DNA from: Atriophallophorus winterbourni
Lineage: Eukaryota; Platyhelminthes; Trematoda; Plagiorchiida; Microphallidae
Assembly (NCBI GenBank): GCA_013407085.1
Contig: JACCGJ010010690.1
Span: 124,001 to 188,000 of the forward strand
Length of the DNA stretch: 64,000 nucleotides
Direction of reading: 5' to 3'
The notes below the pieces were generated by a model. The model searched no databases, was not told the DNA's origin, and was given only the letters and a program-made list of their open reading frames with translations. Below are positions 44,000-54,201 of this stretch, in pieces. The stretch's first letter is position 1, and every line of letters starts with the position of its first letter. The position numbers and the translations under genes are program-made.

Positions 44000-46370
44000 T
44001 AATTCAAGGTTTAAAGGTTTTAATCGTCTAAAAAGCAACAAACTTAAAAATAACCATAGGATGGTAAAAATAAAAAAATGTAAGAATAGAAAACAAGATA
44101 AGCAATCAAATTATAAGTAGTGGGGAACATATAATTCAATAAAAATTAGACTAATTTCGTTTTAAATTCACGCAAGCTAGTGGAATGCTAGTGGAACTGT
44201 TCCAAGTAAAACAGACACGGACATAATAAAAATACCTTTAACAATTCAAGTGGAAATGGGGTAGCACCGGTACATATTTATGGGTCCGATAATTTCTCGT
44301 ATCCATTCGCGTGAATAAATCTTGTGAATAATGGTTTGAGTTATGGAATATTTTGTAAAGTCGGATAAGGTCTCTTGTGATTAGTCGATAGGGAAAGTCG
44401 AACAGATTCAGGTGAGCTATCCTCTCTTCATAGGGCTTGTTTCGGATGCTGAGAACAAGTTTTGTTGAGCGGTGATAGATTCGCTGCATAAGTTCTACAT
44501 CATCGTTGGGCTACGAAGACCATGACTGCACAGCGTATTCCATGACTGGTCTCATGATCCTCGGGAATATTTTGGGTACAATTTCCCAAATTCCCGTTTG
44601 AGTAGATTAAGGAAATGTGTTGCCTTTGTAAAGGCAGTGTTAGCTTGAAGTTAGGTTTTTAAACGGTAGCAGACACCCAAATCTTTTTCTGCACTGCAAT
44701 TTTCAACGAGATGCTATGTAAACTCTACACATTCCCCACATTGATGAACTTTCATTTGTTGAAGTTAAATGACAGTTAGTTCTACAACGACTAATTGTGA
44801 AGCGTACCAACATATTTTTTCAATAGCAGACAGTCTTCTGGGCTAAGAATGCAACTCCATATCTTTATGTTGTCGACAAACAATGGAATTGTGCATTGAA
44901 CAAGTTCCGGTAGTTCATTGGCATCAACCAGAAAGACGATCAAACCAAGGACTGAACCTCAGGAAATCCCGTTAGTTGCTGTGCTTGGTTTGATAATGCA
45001 AGTTCAACACGCACTTGGGTAGTGCGATTTGTTATGTAGTTATTTAGCCAATTTAATCAAGCATTTCCAGCTTCTGCAACTGATTATTTTCAATCGATCG
45101 ACAAAAATGAGGCGCACAAGTAGTTTGGAAATCATAGGTAACAGAGTAACGGGTCTGCGATTAGAAACATCGGAGCGATTTCCATCTTTAAAAATAGAAT
45201 GATTATTCAACGTTTCCGATTCGTAGAAATCACACAATTCGCCAGTGTTTGATTGAACATATATTTGAGTGATTTGTATAGCAAATTCACACAGTGCTGC
45301 AATATGAGCGGATATATTCAGTCTGTTAGGCCGACTCCTCCAGAGTCAAAATTTGAAGGATTTTTGCTCGCACGTATGCCTAATAGTTTTGATGTTGTAG
45401 TGTTGCAATACAGTGATCTACAGTATCCGCTGCATTTCTTCTGAGACGTCAACTACCGACTGACTTGAGGTTCTATTTGACGTTGTGTTGAATCCATTTG
45501 TCAAATATTAATTTCGATGGTCTTAGTCTGATTCTCGTGGCGTTAGTCTGCGGCCATTTTCCCAACGAGTTTTGACGGTGTCCAACATGTCTTTAAGAAA
45601 GAACGTTATTTCAGGAGCTTCGGACCAATGCCCTTATAATTCGTAGATTTTGGTTGCAGAATTTGTCCGCCACAGATACATCATGCAAGCTAAGTATATC
45701 AGCGAGGATTCTCCATTGTCGCTATTCATGTTTGCGCTGCACTGCTTTATTATTTGATTCATCAGCTTCAGGAACTCACAAAAATATTAAACGTCGATCA
45801 TACATCTACTTAGTTTAATTTTGTTGCTGAGCGTTTTGGTTACTTTTCCACCATGGCACATCAGCGAATGCCCATGCAGAGGTTTGTGAACCCTCCTTAC
45901 GTAGGAGAAAAGCGGATAGAACGATTTTTCCAAAATCTCTCGCCTAGCTGGTCAAGATTTGATGAAGCATGTTCACGGTTCAACTGGCTCCATGTCTATG
46001 CTGCTGCCCAACTTTCTCCATTCTTCTTTATTGTGCTTTAACTTGTCGCCTAGTAAGTTGGCAGTTGTTTTCCTTACCTGGCTGCAATTTACGCTTAGTC
46101 CATGGGATGACTTAACTATGTGCCTGTGGCTCTCGCTGGTAGCGGGACATTTCAACTGCATCAAATCAAATAGCTATCGTGTCAAATAAAGGTGTATTTT
46201 GCACCGTGACATTTGTATTTGAATCTGAGTGTTTTTGCCGAACCTTCAGATGAGCAAGTAGCTTGGGTTTCGTAACTCTTTTCAAACCAGGGAGGTTATG
46301 GGTAGACAGGCCCTTTACAGTCGCAATTTTAAATGTGGCGTCTTGATGAGGAGAACGCAAACTGAGAATA
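44000..46370 (-). mobile_element. CR1-type LINE, decayed copy with internal deletions, minus strand
   Basis: C-terminal domain at 44489-44238 (MQRIYHRSTKLVLSIRNKPY-E-E), an RT piece at 45237-45040 (DGNRSDVSNRRPVTLLPMIS) and ORF1-like sequence from about 45480 to 46370 (an AFADVPWWKSNQN-type block near 45870-45830, equivalent to VFVDVPWSERAKS of the reference copy). Endonuclease and most of RT are lost between 45240 and 45480. The 3' tail near 44000 keeps one degenerate TTGAATT unit. Confidence 0.65.
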
Positions 46371-46979
46371 CTGAGCGGTGTTCAGAGTCTCATTCGATAC
46401 CATCAACGTTTGTATGTTGAGCTCTAAGATCACCATCCGATCATCCAGGTTGCTTAGCTGGGCGACTGTTAGAGCAATTAAAAGTTATTTTGGTTTAGTT
46501 CGACAACTTTTACACAGGGAACATACACCAAGCATGTTTCCATCGTTCACCTCAATCAAAAAGTAGGTCATGTCGATGGTTGTTCTCCACATCCGAAAGC
46601 CACATGGAGAATCGGAGTCAACTCTATCACTTAAAACTTGTGCCGGATCTGTAAAACTTCAGCAAACAGTTTCCCTACAAAATGTAGAAGATAAATACCT
46701 CTGTACGTTTTGCAGTCGCCTCGATCAATTTTATTCTTAAATAGCATGGTGATCTTGGGGTCTAGCATCTCTTGTTGGAGACACGTCTCTTGCTGGCACG
46801 GAATAAGCAATCTATGAACTGTCTGTATTATGCTGTTCTACAGTATTTGACGAGCTCAGGTGGAATTTCATTGTCACCACGGACCTTCCCACTCGCTAAG
46901 CGGTCGATTGTTCTGTTCAGATCATCAACAGTAAGGGGGGTATCTAATTGTTCATGAGTTGGTAAACGCTCAAAATATT

Positions 46980-46984
46980 CAAGT
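46980..46984. repeat. Target-site duplication CAAGT, left
   Basis: CAAGT precedes the 5' LTR and recurs at 48513-48517 after the 3' LTR. Uninterrupted family B copies have a single CAAGT here. Confidence 0.9.
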
Positions 46985-47208
46985 TGTTAGGAGGGCACCC
47001 TCTGTTGTACACACAGTAAGCGAACTATCGATTAATCGACCAATCGAGATAGATGGTGAGTTCGAATTATGAGTTTTACTCACTGTGATATTCAAACATT
47101 CGCTCACTTGTGATACTATTTGCATTCGGTGAATAAACGAGTTCAGCAACGGTTGTGTTCTCTCTGACCACACGGCTGGGCCAACAATAGCAAACCACAT
47201 ATACAACA
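46985..47208 (+). repeat. 5' LTR
   Basis: Pairs with 48291-48512. It contains AATAAACGAG near its 3' third, a possible polyadenylation signal shared with the other LTR. Confidence 0.88.
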
Positions 47209-47245
47209 ACTTGGCGACGGGAAGAAAAGAACCCAGCAATTCGAA

Positions 47246-48281
47246 ATGGCAATCACAGCAGGAAAAGTAAAATCAATTCGAAGAATCTCAAGCCCGTTTG
47301 ATACAGACACTTTTGAAAAATCTGAGTGTCATTATGAAGACAAGAAGACTGACGTACAAAACTCAGTGGTGGATGCAATCATCAACAGCATCCCCGAATT
47401 CAATTACGACCCAGAAAGCGGTCTCACCTTCGAATCTTGGTTCAAGTGATTCAAAGATATTTTTCAATCCGAACTCAACAACGCAGATGATGGTCAAAAA
47501 ACGAGACTGCTGCTGAGAAAACTGGCACGCTGGAACATGAGAAGTTTACCAACTTCATTTTGCCAAAATCCCCAAGTGCATTCACTTTTGATAAGATTGC
47601 ACATCTAGAAGAAATTTTTGGCCAACAGTCTTCTTTATTTAACGGACGATATAATTGTATGAAATTGGTCAAGGAGGATTGCGATAATTTTGTGACTTAT
47701 GCAGGAAAATTCAATAGAGCTTGTGAACAGTTCAAGTTCAAAGATATGTCTGAAGAACAATTTCGATCACTGATATGTATATGTGGTTTGCAATCACAGA
47801 AGTATCAAGAGATTCGCACAAGACTACTGTCGCGACTCGATCAAGATCCAAACATCAACATGATGTCAGTCACAACCGAATGCCAGAGATGGTTAAATTT
47901 GAAGCGCGACACTGCGCTATCGAACAAAACCCCTGCCAGAATGAGCCGGTGGTGTTAGCCGTCAAGCACCAAAGTAGCCGGAAGAATGATCATTCTGTCG
48001 ATCAAGACACCAAGCTCCCATCCCAGTGTTGCCAATGTGACGAATGGCATTTTGCGCGTTATTGCCCATTCAAGAAGCACCGATGCCAGAAGTGCAACGG
48101 AAAGGGGCATAACGAAAACTACTGCAGCAGAAACTATTTTATTATGATCCCTATCCTGTCTTCGCCACCTTCAAGACCCCCGAAAATAAAAATTCTGAAG
48201 AAGAGCCGCCTCAAATTAATTTCGCGGAATGCAAACCAAGAAGGTGGGCTGATCGAAGACGTGTTCCAGTTCCAAGCTTAA
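47246..48281 (+). pseudogene. Gag polyprotein (capsid plus zinc knuckles), broken
   Basis: Three consecutive pieces. 47246-47449: start MAITAGKVKSIRRISSPFD, ending YDPESGLTFESWFK and then TGA. 47560-47958 after a frame change: capsid core with EEIFGQQSSLFNGRYNCMKL, then DNFVTYAGKFNRACEQFKF and RSLICICGLQSQKYQEIRTR. 47900-48281 after a second frame change: CCQCDEWHFARYCPFKKHRC-Q-K-C-N-G-K-G-H-N-E-N-Y-C, two adjacent Cys/His knuckles. The capsid pattern (GLQS..EIRTRLLSRL) is that of flatworm/nematode Gypsy-like gags. After the knuckles the frame ends at 48281, ten bases before the 3' LTR, so no pol was present in this copy. Confidence 0.82.
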
Positions 48282-48290
48282 ACAGGAAGG

Positions 48291-48512
48291 TGTTAGGAAG
48301 GCACCCTCTGCTGTACAGACAGTGAACGAACTATCGATTAATCGACCAATCGAGATAGATGGTAAATTCGAATTATGATTTATACTCACTGTGATATTCA
48401 CACATTCGCTCACTTGTGATACTCTTTGCATTCGGTAAATAAACGAGTTCAGCAACGGTTGTTCTCTCTGACCACACGGCTAGGCCAACAATAGGAAACC
48501 ACAGACATAACA
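48291..48512 (+). repeat. 3' LTR
   Basis: See 5' LTR; followed by CAAGT (48513-48517). Confidence 0.88.
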
Positions 48513-49040
48513 CAAGTGCATGCGGTAAAACCGTGATCTTCCAAGAGAAGAGACAAGAGAAGTGCTCGACCTATCTTTCCATCTACTTAGCTTCGTCGAC
48601 AATCTGGTTACAAGTAAATGAGTTAACGGGAAATGTTTTAAGTAATTTTGGACCGATGGCTCATCTGATCCCATCATACATACCGTGAAAATTACCAGTA
48701 TTCAGAGCTTCGTGGGTACCTGAGCTAATAACAGCATAATAGTCATTTGCACACCGATAACAAGTCTGCTGGACCTTATTTCTACCTGTTCTGAGAAGCC
48801 GTAAATTTTCATCTGTTGGCATAATTTTGAACTTCAAGACCTCTGACCGCTTCTCCTCCAAAACAGCAGTCATCTCAGAAGCTTTTGCTTCGAACCAGTC
48901 GCTAGTTTGAGCTTTCTTCAAATCATATGTACAAAAAGCAACTCCACGTACACAGCTTTTGAGCATGACTGAATCTGGAGGTTCATATATACAAATGAAT
49001 AAAGCCGTTAGACGACCAACATGGTGAACCCTCATATTTC

Positions 49041-49560
49041 TGGATCATAGAGCAGCAAACGCTCAGGACATTTGAGTTTCAATTTTACTTCACCTGTACA
49101 AAAATGCGATCGCTGGACCTATAAGGATTTTCACAACTGTATAATTTTCATTATTGATTTCGGCTACAACCGAAAAAGTAGATTATATGAAAGTTTTAAA
49201 ATTATATTTGTATTCAAAATGACAGCACTACTGTCGACCGTCACAGACAAATGTATAATTTGGCAATTCATACCCTCATAAGCTATACGTATTATGTTGA
49301 TAAATTTAACAGCAACCTCATACAAGCTCATCACTTACCAGATTGATTGAAGATCTAAGCCCTCAAAGGCATTATCATAGTCAATAACTTTGACGGGTTG
49401 GTTTCTAGTTTGCAGACTGATCTACACTGTAGCCCAGCGCAATAGCTCAATTTGCGAAGACTGACCTGCTTTATCGTGATAGGCCAATCAAACTAATCTC
49501 AGAGTATATTTAGTTAACACCTTTGTGATAATGTCAAAACATAACAAACACCTTCAACCG
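49041..49560. other. Eph intron, unassigned
   Basis: No gene recognised. A CR1 tail begins downstream. Confidence 0.45.
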
Positions 49561-49689
49561 AACTATTAATAGTTGACGCACATTCACCCATGATAGAGAC
49601 ATTTCCCACCAATCGAAAACAATTTCTGCCCTTTGGATATTTACTTGATTCTTGAACTGCTCAGTAAGCAATCTAATCCCATTTTTGCT

Positions 49690-49790
49690 TGTTATATTAT
49701 TCGTTGTTCTCATATTATTCTGTGGTTTTTTGTAAAGCTATATGCTTTTCAGACCATTAAAATTGAATTGAATTGAATTGAATTTCATTT
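49690..49790 (+). mobile_element. Solo CR1 3' tail
   Basis: AGACCATTAAAATTGAATTG followed by further GAATT units (49753-49784). The AC(C)ATTAAAA plus (T)TGAATT layout equals the complement of the 3' ends at 8819-8860 and 40665-40690. No ORF2 remains upstream, so this is a very short truncated insertion. Confidence 0.55.
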
Positions 49791-49799
49791 TTCTCGTTA

Positions 49800-49985
49800 G
49801 ATTCTAATCATGAGGTATCGTGTTTCGCCATGTCCCGTGGTTTTCGCTACATTTATGACCTGCGTTCTAACCGTATGTCGTGTTTAACCATGATAGCAAA
49901 CTTCCACTGTTTCTCACTACACTCTAATCGTACGTGTCATGCTCCAACACTTTACCGAACTCCCATAGTTTTCGATTTATGCATT
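49800..49985. repeat. Degenerate tandem repeat, three ~60-bp units
   Basis: Units begin TTCTAATCATGAGGTATCGT (49800), TTCTAACCGTATGTCGTG (about 49865) and CTCTAATCGTACGTGTCATG (about 49920). They share further words such as TTTCGCTAC/TTTCTCACTAC. Similarity is moderate. Confidence 0.5.
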
Positions 49986-49989
49986 GTGT

Positions 49990-50258
49990 ATATTCTGCAT
50001 GCTGACGAATCACTCGTTTTGGGGGCTTAATTTGTACTTTTCATTCAGAGACACGTTGGGGATTGGAAACTGGGGTTCAGCGCAAACGTTCGATTCCGAA
50101 TTATTCTGTTATCCTCGCTTTTGGGTTAAAACAACGCATCGATTGGAAAAAGGCACCGACTGTCGTCTCTAATAAATCATCAACTCACCATAACAATTAA
50201 CGATGGGGATGGGATACATATAGTTTAAAATATTTAATTTATTTTGTTACAAATTTAG
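49990..50258. other. Eph intron with dispersed repeat copy
   Basis: 50070-50160 resembles 29700-29790 (see there). Ends with acceptor TTACAAATTTAG. Confidence 0.45.
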
Positions 50259-50424
50259 ATCCTCCAAGAGCACCTGAGAACGCAACCGCCGAGGTTATCA
50301 CGGATGAGATGGCGTTAATTACATGGAATTCAGCCGATGAAGATATTAGTAACGTTCATTATCGATTGGAATGTGCTGATTGCAAAGACACGAATATTCG
50401 GATCGAAATAATTAATAGAACGGG
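50259..50424 (+). CDS. Eph: Eph receptor, exon encoding first half of fibronectin type III domain 1
   Basis: Acceptor ends at 50258; donor GTGAGT at 50425; phase 1 to phase 2. It reads (N)PPRAPENATAEVITDEMALI-T-W then ISNVHYRLECADCKDTNIRI. P-x-x-P ... L/I-x-W-x(n)-Y-x-L-x-C is the A-to-C strand pattern of the first Eph FN3 domain, including the family-specific C-x-x-C (CADC) after the Y. The open frame is closed at both splice sites. Confidence 0.9.
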
Positions 50425-50661
50425 GTGAGTACAAATTAATAATATTTATTCTTCATGATGTTATCGTTGCAACTTAATATGAACTTGCTGTTGGCATCGG
50501 AAAATGATTCGCCACTTCTGGGAATATTCTGCTAAACATAGTACTAAATTCGTGGTCAATTGCAATGACGATTTTGATCGTATTCTTGGCATTGATTAAA
50601 AGTTGCTTGAAAATCATGGTCATTATGATTATTGATGGTGAAATCAATAAGTTAGAAGTTC

Positions 50662-51144
50662 ATGGTTCCCAACATGATCATACTTCGACGAAACCGTTCA
50701 AGATCAGGTGGTGGAGTTGCTTTGTATTATAACGAACGTCTTCAATGCACAGCTGTACCTGACACAAGGTTTGAGCTAGAGGACACCATGTGGTGTAGCC
50801 TTCGCTTGGAAACTGGAGAGAACTGTATACTTGGTGTGATCTACCGCTCGCCCAACTCTTCCGATGCCCAAAATGAAACGTTGTTACAAATGATGCGCAA
50901 CGCTGGAAATCTTAGAGGATGCCAACTGTTAATAATGGGTGATTTTAACCTCCCACATCTCTACACCAAAAGTGTGCATACTCAGCAATCCCTTGAGTAC
51001 AAATTCCGTGAGATTATCACTTTCACTCCCCTATACAACCATGTCCATTCATTCACTCGACAAAGGGGCCTCAATGAATCCATCAATTCTAGATCTGGTT
51101 TTAACCTCCGAAGCAACAGCAGTGGAGTCAGTGCAGTATCATAG
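50662..51144 (+). pseudogene. CR1 endonuclease, C-terminal two thirds
   Basis: RSRSGGGVALYYNERLQC, then LEDTMWCSLRLETGENCILG with VIYRSPNS, QLLIMGDFNLPHLYTKS and NHVHSFTRQRGLNES. After that the frame is lost at about 51065 and the continuation (NPSILDLVLTSEATAVESVQ) is in the next frame. It lacks the first catalytic block because of 5' truncation. Confidence 0.82.
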
Positions 51145-53308
51145 TCCTTTGGGGCTAAGTGACCATCTTGTGTTGTCCTTCGAATTCGTGTGCAACGCCC
51201 GAAGGGCGTCGGGCGACGTTAAGTTCATCAGGAGAGTCGATTACTTCGGCCTTCGCGGTGCCATTACGATTATGGAGGAAAAACATCTCGATCTTACGAA
51301 TGCAGATACTCATTGTTCTAGTCTGTTAAGTTATATCGGTACAAAACTAGACGACAATTCTACCTGTGTTCCCAAAAGGAAATCAAGAACATTTTGCTTC
51401 AAACTTCGAAGCCGCACTCGGAAGTGGATAGCCATGCGAAATTCCGCATGGGCTGCACACAAAATAATACGAACAGACGCATCTTGGGAACACTTTCGTA
51501 GTTTTCGTAACAAGGTGACGTCCCTAATTCGAGAAGACAAGCAATATCACCATTGGAAGCTGATCGACCAGATGGAACGACATCCTAAGTTGCTGTACAC
51601 CATCGTAAACACCGCGACCAAGGTTAAACCAGGTGTATTTCCTATCCAGACAGAGAACGGACTGACTGATAATGTCAAGGATACAGCTGATGCCCTAATA
51701 TCATTTTATGCGCAAGTATTTTGTCCAAAGAACGTGTCAACGCTGACGTCTTTGCCGCACCCACTACAAGTCGAATGCCTTAGCAACATCGAGGTAAATC
51801 CTACGGTTGTGCGAAAACATTTACGCGGACTGAACGTTCGCAAATCACCAGGAGAGGATGGAATAACACCCGCTGTTCTGAAGTCATGCGAGCTGGAGCT
51901 TTGTGGCCCACTAAGTGGTCTATTCAGGCACTCATTGAATACGGGAACCGTACCAACTCAATGGAAAACCGGTGTTATCACACCAATCTACAAAGGGGGC
52001 AGTCGTTCTGATCCGGCGAATTACCGCCCCGTGACGCTTCTTTCAGCGGTTTCTAAAATTTTGGAACGCCTGGTGTGTGAACGACTTGTTGAACATCTCG
52101 AGAACCATCAGCTAATAACTTTCACACAACACGGATTTAGGAAAACATATTCATGCCTGTCTAACTTGCTCACGACTCTAAATGACTGGACGCAAGCACT
52201 AGACCAAGGGGGTTCCGTCCATGCCGGTTACTTAGATATATCTAAAGCATTCGACAGAGTGAATCACTCCTTACTGCTTCAGAAGCTGCAGAATGTTGGC
52301 GTCATCGGAAACCTACTAACATGGTTCACAAGTTACCTGTCTGGACGCAAAGTAAAAGTCAGAATAGATGGTGAAACTTCTCGAACAATTGAAGCCACGA
52401 GCGGAGTCCCTCAGGGTTCGGTTCTCGGTCCGATACTGTTTCTCATATTTATAAACGATCTACCGAAATTACTAGCATGTAAGCTTGTTTTATTCGCAGA
52501 TGATGTAAAAATCTGGACGAAGGTCAACTCTATCGAGGACTGTCAAGTTCTGCAAGGAGATTTGAATAAGCTGCACCAGTGGTCAATCCAAAACAAACTG
52601 CCATTTAATTTCCGCAAGTGCAAAATGTTGCAAGTCGGAAAACCCTTTCCCTTTACCTACACACTTGGCAGCCACCCGCTTGAATGGAGTACATCACAAA
52701 AAGATCTCGGAATCTTGGTGTCTGGCACTTTGAAGAACAGCCTACAGTGCGAAGCCGTCTACAAGCGTGCGTGCAGCTTGCTAGGTTTACTGAAACGCAT
52801 TTTCGGACGTTTCCCACCACACTCACTCGCGAAATTACTAAACACTTACATACATCCTGTCGTTGACTACGCTGTACAAGCTTGGACGCCATGGATGGAA
52901 AAAAACATCTCGCTCCTCGAACGAATTTATCACAAGGCAACCAAAATGGTTACCGGATTGAATAATTTACCCTTTGAGCAGCGACTGACCAGACTTGGAC
53001 TGTGCACCCTCGAGCGCAGGCGTATCCTACACGACCTCACTCTGACATATCGAATCATCTACGCGAAATCCCACCCTCTCAAACACCTCTTCAAGTTTGG
53101 TTCGGTTGTCCCCACACGCAGCCACCCTTTGACCCTTCAAATCCCACACTCACGATTGAATTGTCGTCGTCACTTCTTCGCTGTTCGTGTATGCTTCTTG
53201 TGGAATAGCTTGCCGACAGATATTGTTACCTCAGCGAACGAGCACATCTTTAAACAAAGGTTACGAAACCTTATGTTGAGAACTACTGCGTTGGCCCCTA
53301 CATATTGA
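50939..53308 (+). CDS. CR1 ORF2 long open frame: endonuclease end, RT, C-terminal domain (789 codons)
   Basis: The true domain content begins at about 51072 with NPSILDLVLTSEA and LGLSDHLVLSFEF (end of endonuclease). RT motifs: [48 protein letters not shown] (A), [20 protein letters not shown] (B) and LFADDVKIW (C). The C-terminal part reads IHPVVDYAVQAWTPWM and HFFAVRVCFLWNSLPTDIV. No stop in nearly 2.4 kb of an AT-rich genome means it is recent. Residues before about 51065 are out-of-frame read-through of the endonuclease and not real protein. RT catalytic aspartates are all present. Confidence 0.85.
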   Translation: MILTSHISTPKVCILSNPLSTNSVRLSLSLPYTTMSIHSLDKGASMNPSILDLVLTSEATAVESVQYHSPLGLSDHLVLSFEFVCNARRASGDVKFIRRVDYFGLRGAITIMEEKHLDLTNADTHCSSLLSYIGTKLDDNSTCVPKRKSRTFCFKLRSRTRKWIAMRNSAWAAHKIIRTDASWEHFRSFRNKVTSLIREDKQYHHWKLIDQMERHPKLLYTIVNTATKVKPGVFPIQTENGLTDNVKDTADALISFYAQVFCPKNVSTLTSLPHPLQVECLSNIEVNPTVVRKHLRGLNVRKSPGEDGITPAVLKSCELELCGPLSGLFRHSLNTGTVPTQWKTGVITPIYKGGSRSDPANYRPVTLLSAVSKILERLVCERLVEHLENHQLITFTQHGFRKTYSCLSNLLTTLNDWTQALDQGGSVHAGYLDISKAFDRVNHSLLLQKLQNVGVIGNLLTWFTSYLSGRKVKVRIDGETSRTIEATSGVPQGSVLGPILFLIFINDLPKLLACKLVLFADDVKIWTKVNSIEDCQVLQGDLNKLHQWSIQNKLPFNFRKCKMLQVGKPFPFTYTLGSHPLEWSTSQKDLGILVSGTLKNSLQCEAVYKRACSLLGLLKRIFGRFPPHSLAKLLNTYIHPVVDYAVQAWTPWMEKNISLLERIYHKATKMVTGLNNLPFEQRLTRLGLCTLERRRILHDLTLTYRIIYAKSHPLKHLFKFGSVVPTRSHPLTLQIPHSRLNCRRHFFAVRVCFLWNSLPTDIVTSANEHIFKQRLRNLMLRTTALAPTY

Positions 53309-53699
53309 TGTCTATATTTTTTAACGCACGGAACTACCGTCCATCCAAAGATTCTTTTCCCTCAGTCTGTGTCGCCATTGAGGATTATTTTTGCTCCACC
53401 TATGAAGAACACGATTTTTTTTAATTTTTTATACGTATATCCTATGGTACTGTACAGCAATTTGCTTTTTTAACCATAAATCTTGAATCTTGAATCATGT
53501 TAAGTGATAGCAAGTACGTTGCGCATGCGAGAATTCATGGTACATGACAATTCACGCGTTTATTCACGTTTCCTAACCGTGATTTTATTGGTCATCACAG
53601 TCCCTAACAATATTTCGACTTGATAGAAACAATAATAATTACAAAAACCACGGTGTGATGTGATGCCTACATAATACCAATCACTCGTTAGAACATTTA

Positions 53700-53960
53700 T
53701 TCCAATACCGCGGTTTGCGGCCTGCACTTAGCCTAGAGCTACATTACAAACACCCTGTTATTATATTACCTTTTGTTGATAATTTTATTCTGTACGTGTC
53801 CGATTCCGTTGAAATTTCTTTTCTGAATCTCTTGTTATTATTCCCAGTGTCGAGACTTGATTTCGATATTTGGACACATATTTGTTGCAAAACGACTTGA
53901 CTGCAACTGCGTATGCTAAGTATTTACATTAAATTTTTTACATTTATTGTAAATTATTTG
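53700..53960 (+). mobile_element. CR1 ORF2 C-terminal end fragment
   Basis: Across two frames the plus strand gives FYSVRVRF then IPSVETCFRYLDTYLLQNDL-T, the same ending as in the palindrome at 15.7-15.9 kb. Decayed 3' fragment of that CR1 subfamily. Confidence 0.6.
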
Positions 53961-54076
53961 TATGCTCGAATATTTAATTTTATATGGTGATTGTGACGCA
54001 ACATGCTTTTCATCACTATGAATCCTTAAAATAATCGAATATATATCATTTTATTAATCATTTATCATTTTTATAG

Positions 54077-54201
54077 CGCGGTGATCACAGGATTAGAACC
54101 ATCTACAACTTATAACATCGAAATTTACGCTGACAATCCAAAATTATCCATTTTGGACAAGGAAAAATATACTACTCGCATTTCAATCACCACAAAATCA
54201 G
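54077..54201 (+). CDS. Eph: Eph receptor, exon encoding second half of fibronectin type III domain 1
   Basis: Acceptor TTTTTATAG ends at 54076; donor GTACAG at 54202; phase 2 to phase 1. It reads (G)AVITGLEPSTTYNIEIYAD-N and YTTRISITTKS. The L-x-P-x-T-x-Y-x-I-x-I-x-A-x-N block is the E-F strand signature of FN3 domains, and the exon ends at the expected domain border. With 50259-50424 it makes one complete FN3 domain. Later exons (FN3-2, transmembrane, kinase, SAM) were not seen up to 64000. Confidence 0.88.

Larger units (their letters stand above)
46985..48512 (+). mobile_element. Gag-only LTR retrotransposon (1528 bp)
   Basis: Two LTRs (46985-47208, 224 bp; 48291-48512, 222 bp) starting TGTTAGG and ending AACA, a 5-bp target-site duplication (CAAGT), and an internal region of only 1082 bp. 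The internal region codes for a Gypsy-type gag (capsid and zinc knuckles) and nothing else: no protease, RT, RNase H or integrase. A TTGGCGACGG just after the 5' LTR occupies the primer-binding-site position, and the purine stretch AACAGGAAGG directly precedes the 3' LTR. Such an element would need enzymes from a partner. The LTRs differ at about 17 positions plus one 2-bp indel by eye, so the insertion is not recent. Confidence 0.85.
46565..49040 (-). mobile_element. LINE family B copy, interrupted by an LTR element
   Basis: Minus strand. The pre-RT region (49035-48661) reads NLRLLRTGRNKVQQTCYRCA-NDY and TGNFHGMYDGI. The palm and RT entry continue at 48660-48518, and after the LTR insert at 46984-46565 (complement of TTAAATAGCATGGTGATCTTGGGGT etc.). 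The sequence around the break, ...ATTCAAGT|GCATGCGGTAAAAC, equals the uninterrupted 21056-21075 and 35139-35150 of other copies, which fixes the insertion point exactly. Its 3' half is missing. Confidence 0.8.
50655..53497 (+). mobile_element. CR1-type LINE, best-preserved copy, plus strand
   Basis: Starts inside the endonuclease domain at a VPNM block (5' truncation), then RT, C-terminal domain, 3' untranslated region and a tail with two TTGAATC units (53483-53496). Only one frameshift, near 51065, interrupts the remaining protein. It is therefore the youngest CR1 here. It lies in the 3652-bp Eph intron 50425-54076, sense to the gene. Its subfamily differs from the minus-strand copies at 8.8 and 40.7 kb in tail sequence and in protein ([14 protein letters not shown] here). 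Confidence 0.88.

Noticed and set aside
53498..53700. Target-site duplication for the young CR1 at 50655-53497
   Set aside because: No convincing direct repeat at the two ends; CR1 elements often lack clear duplications.
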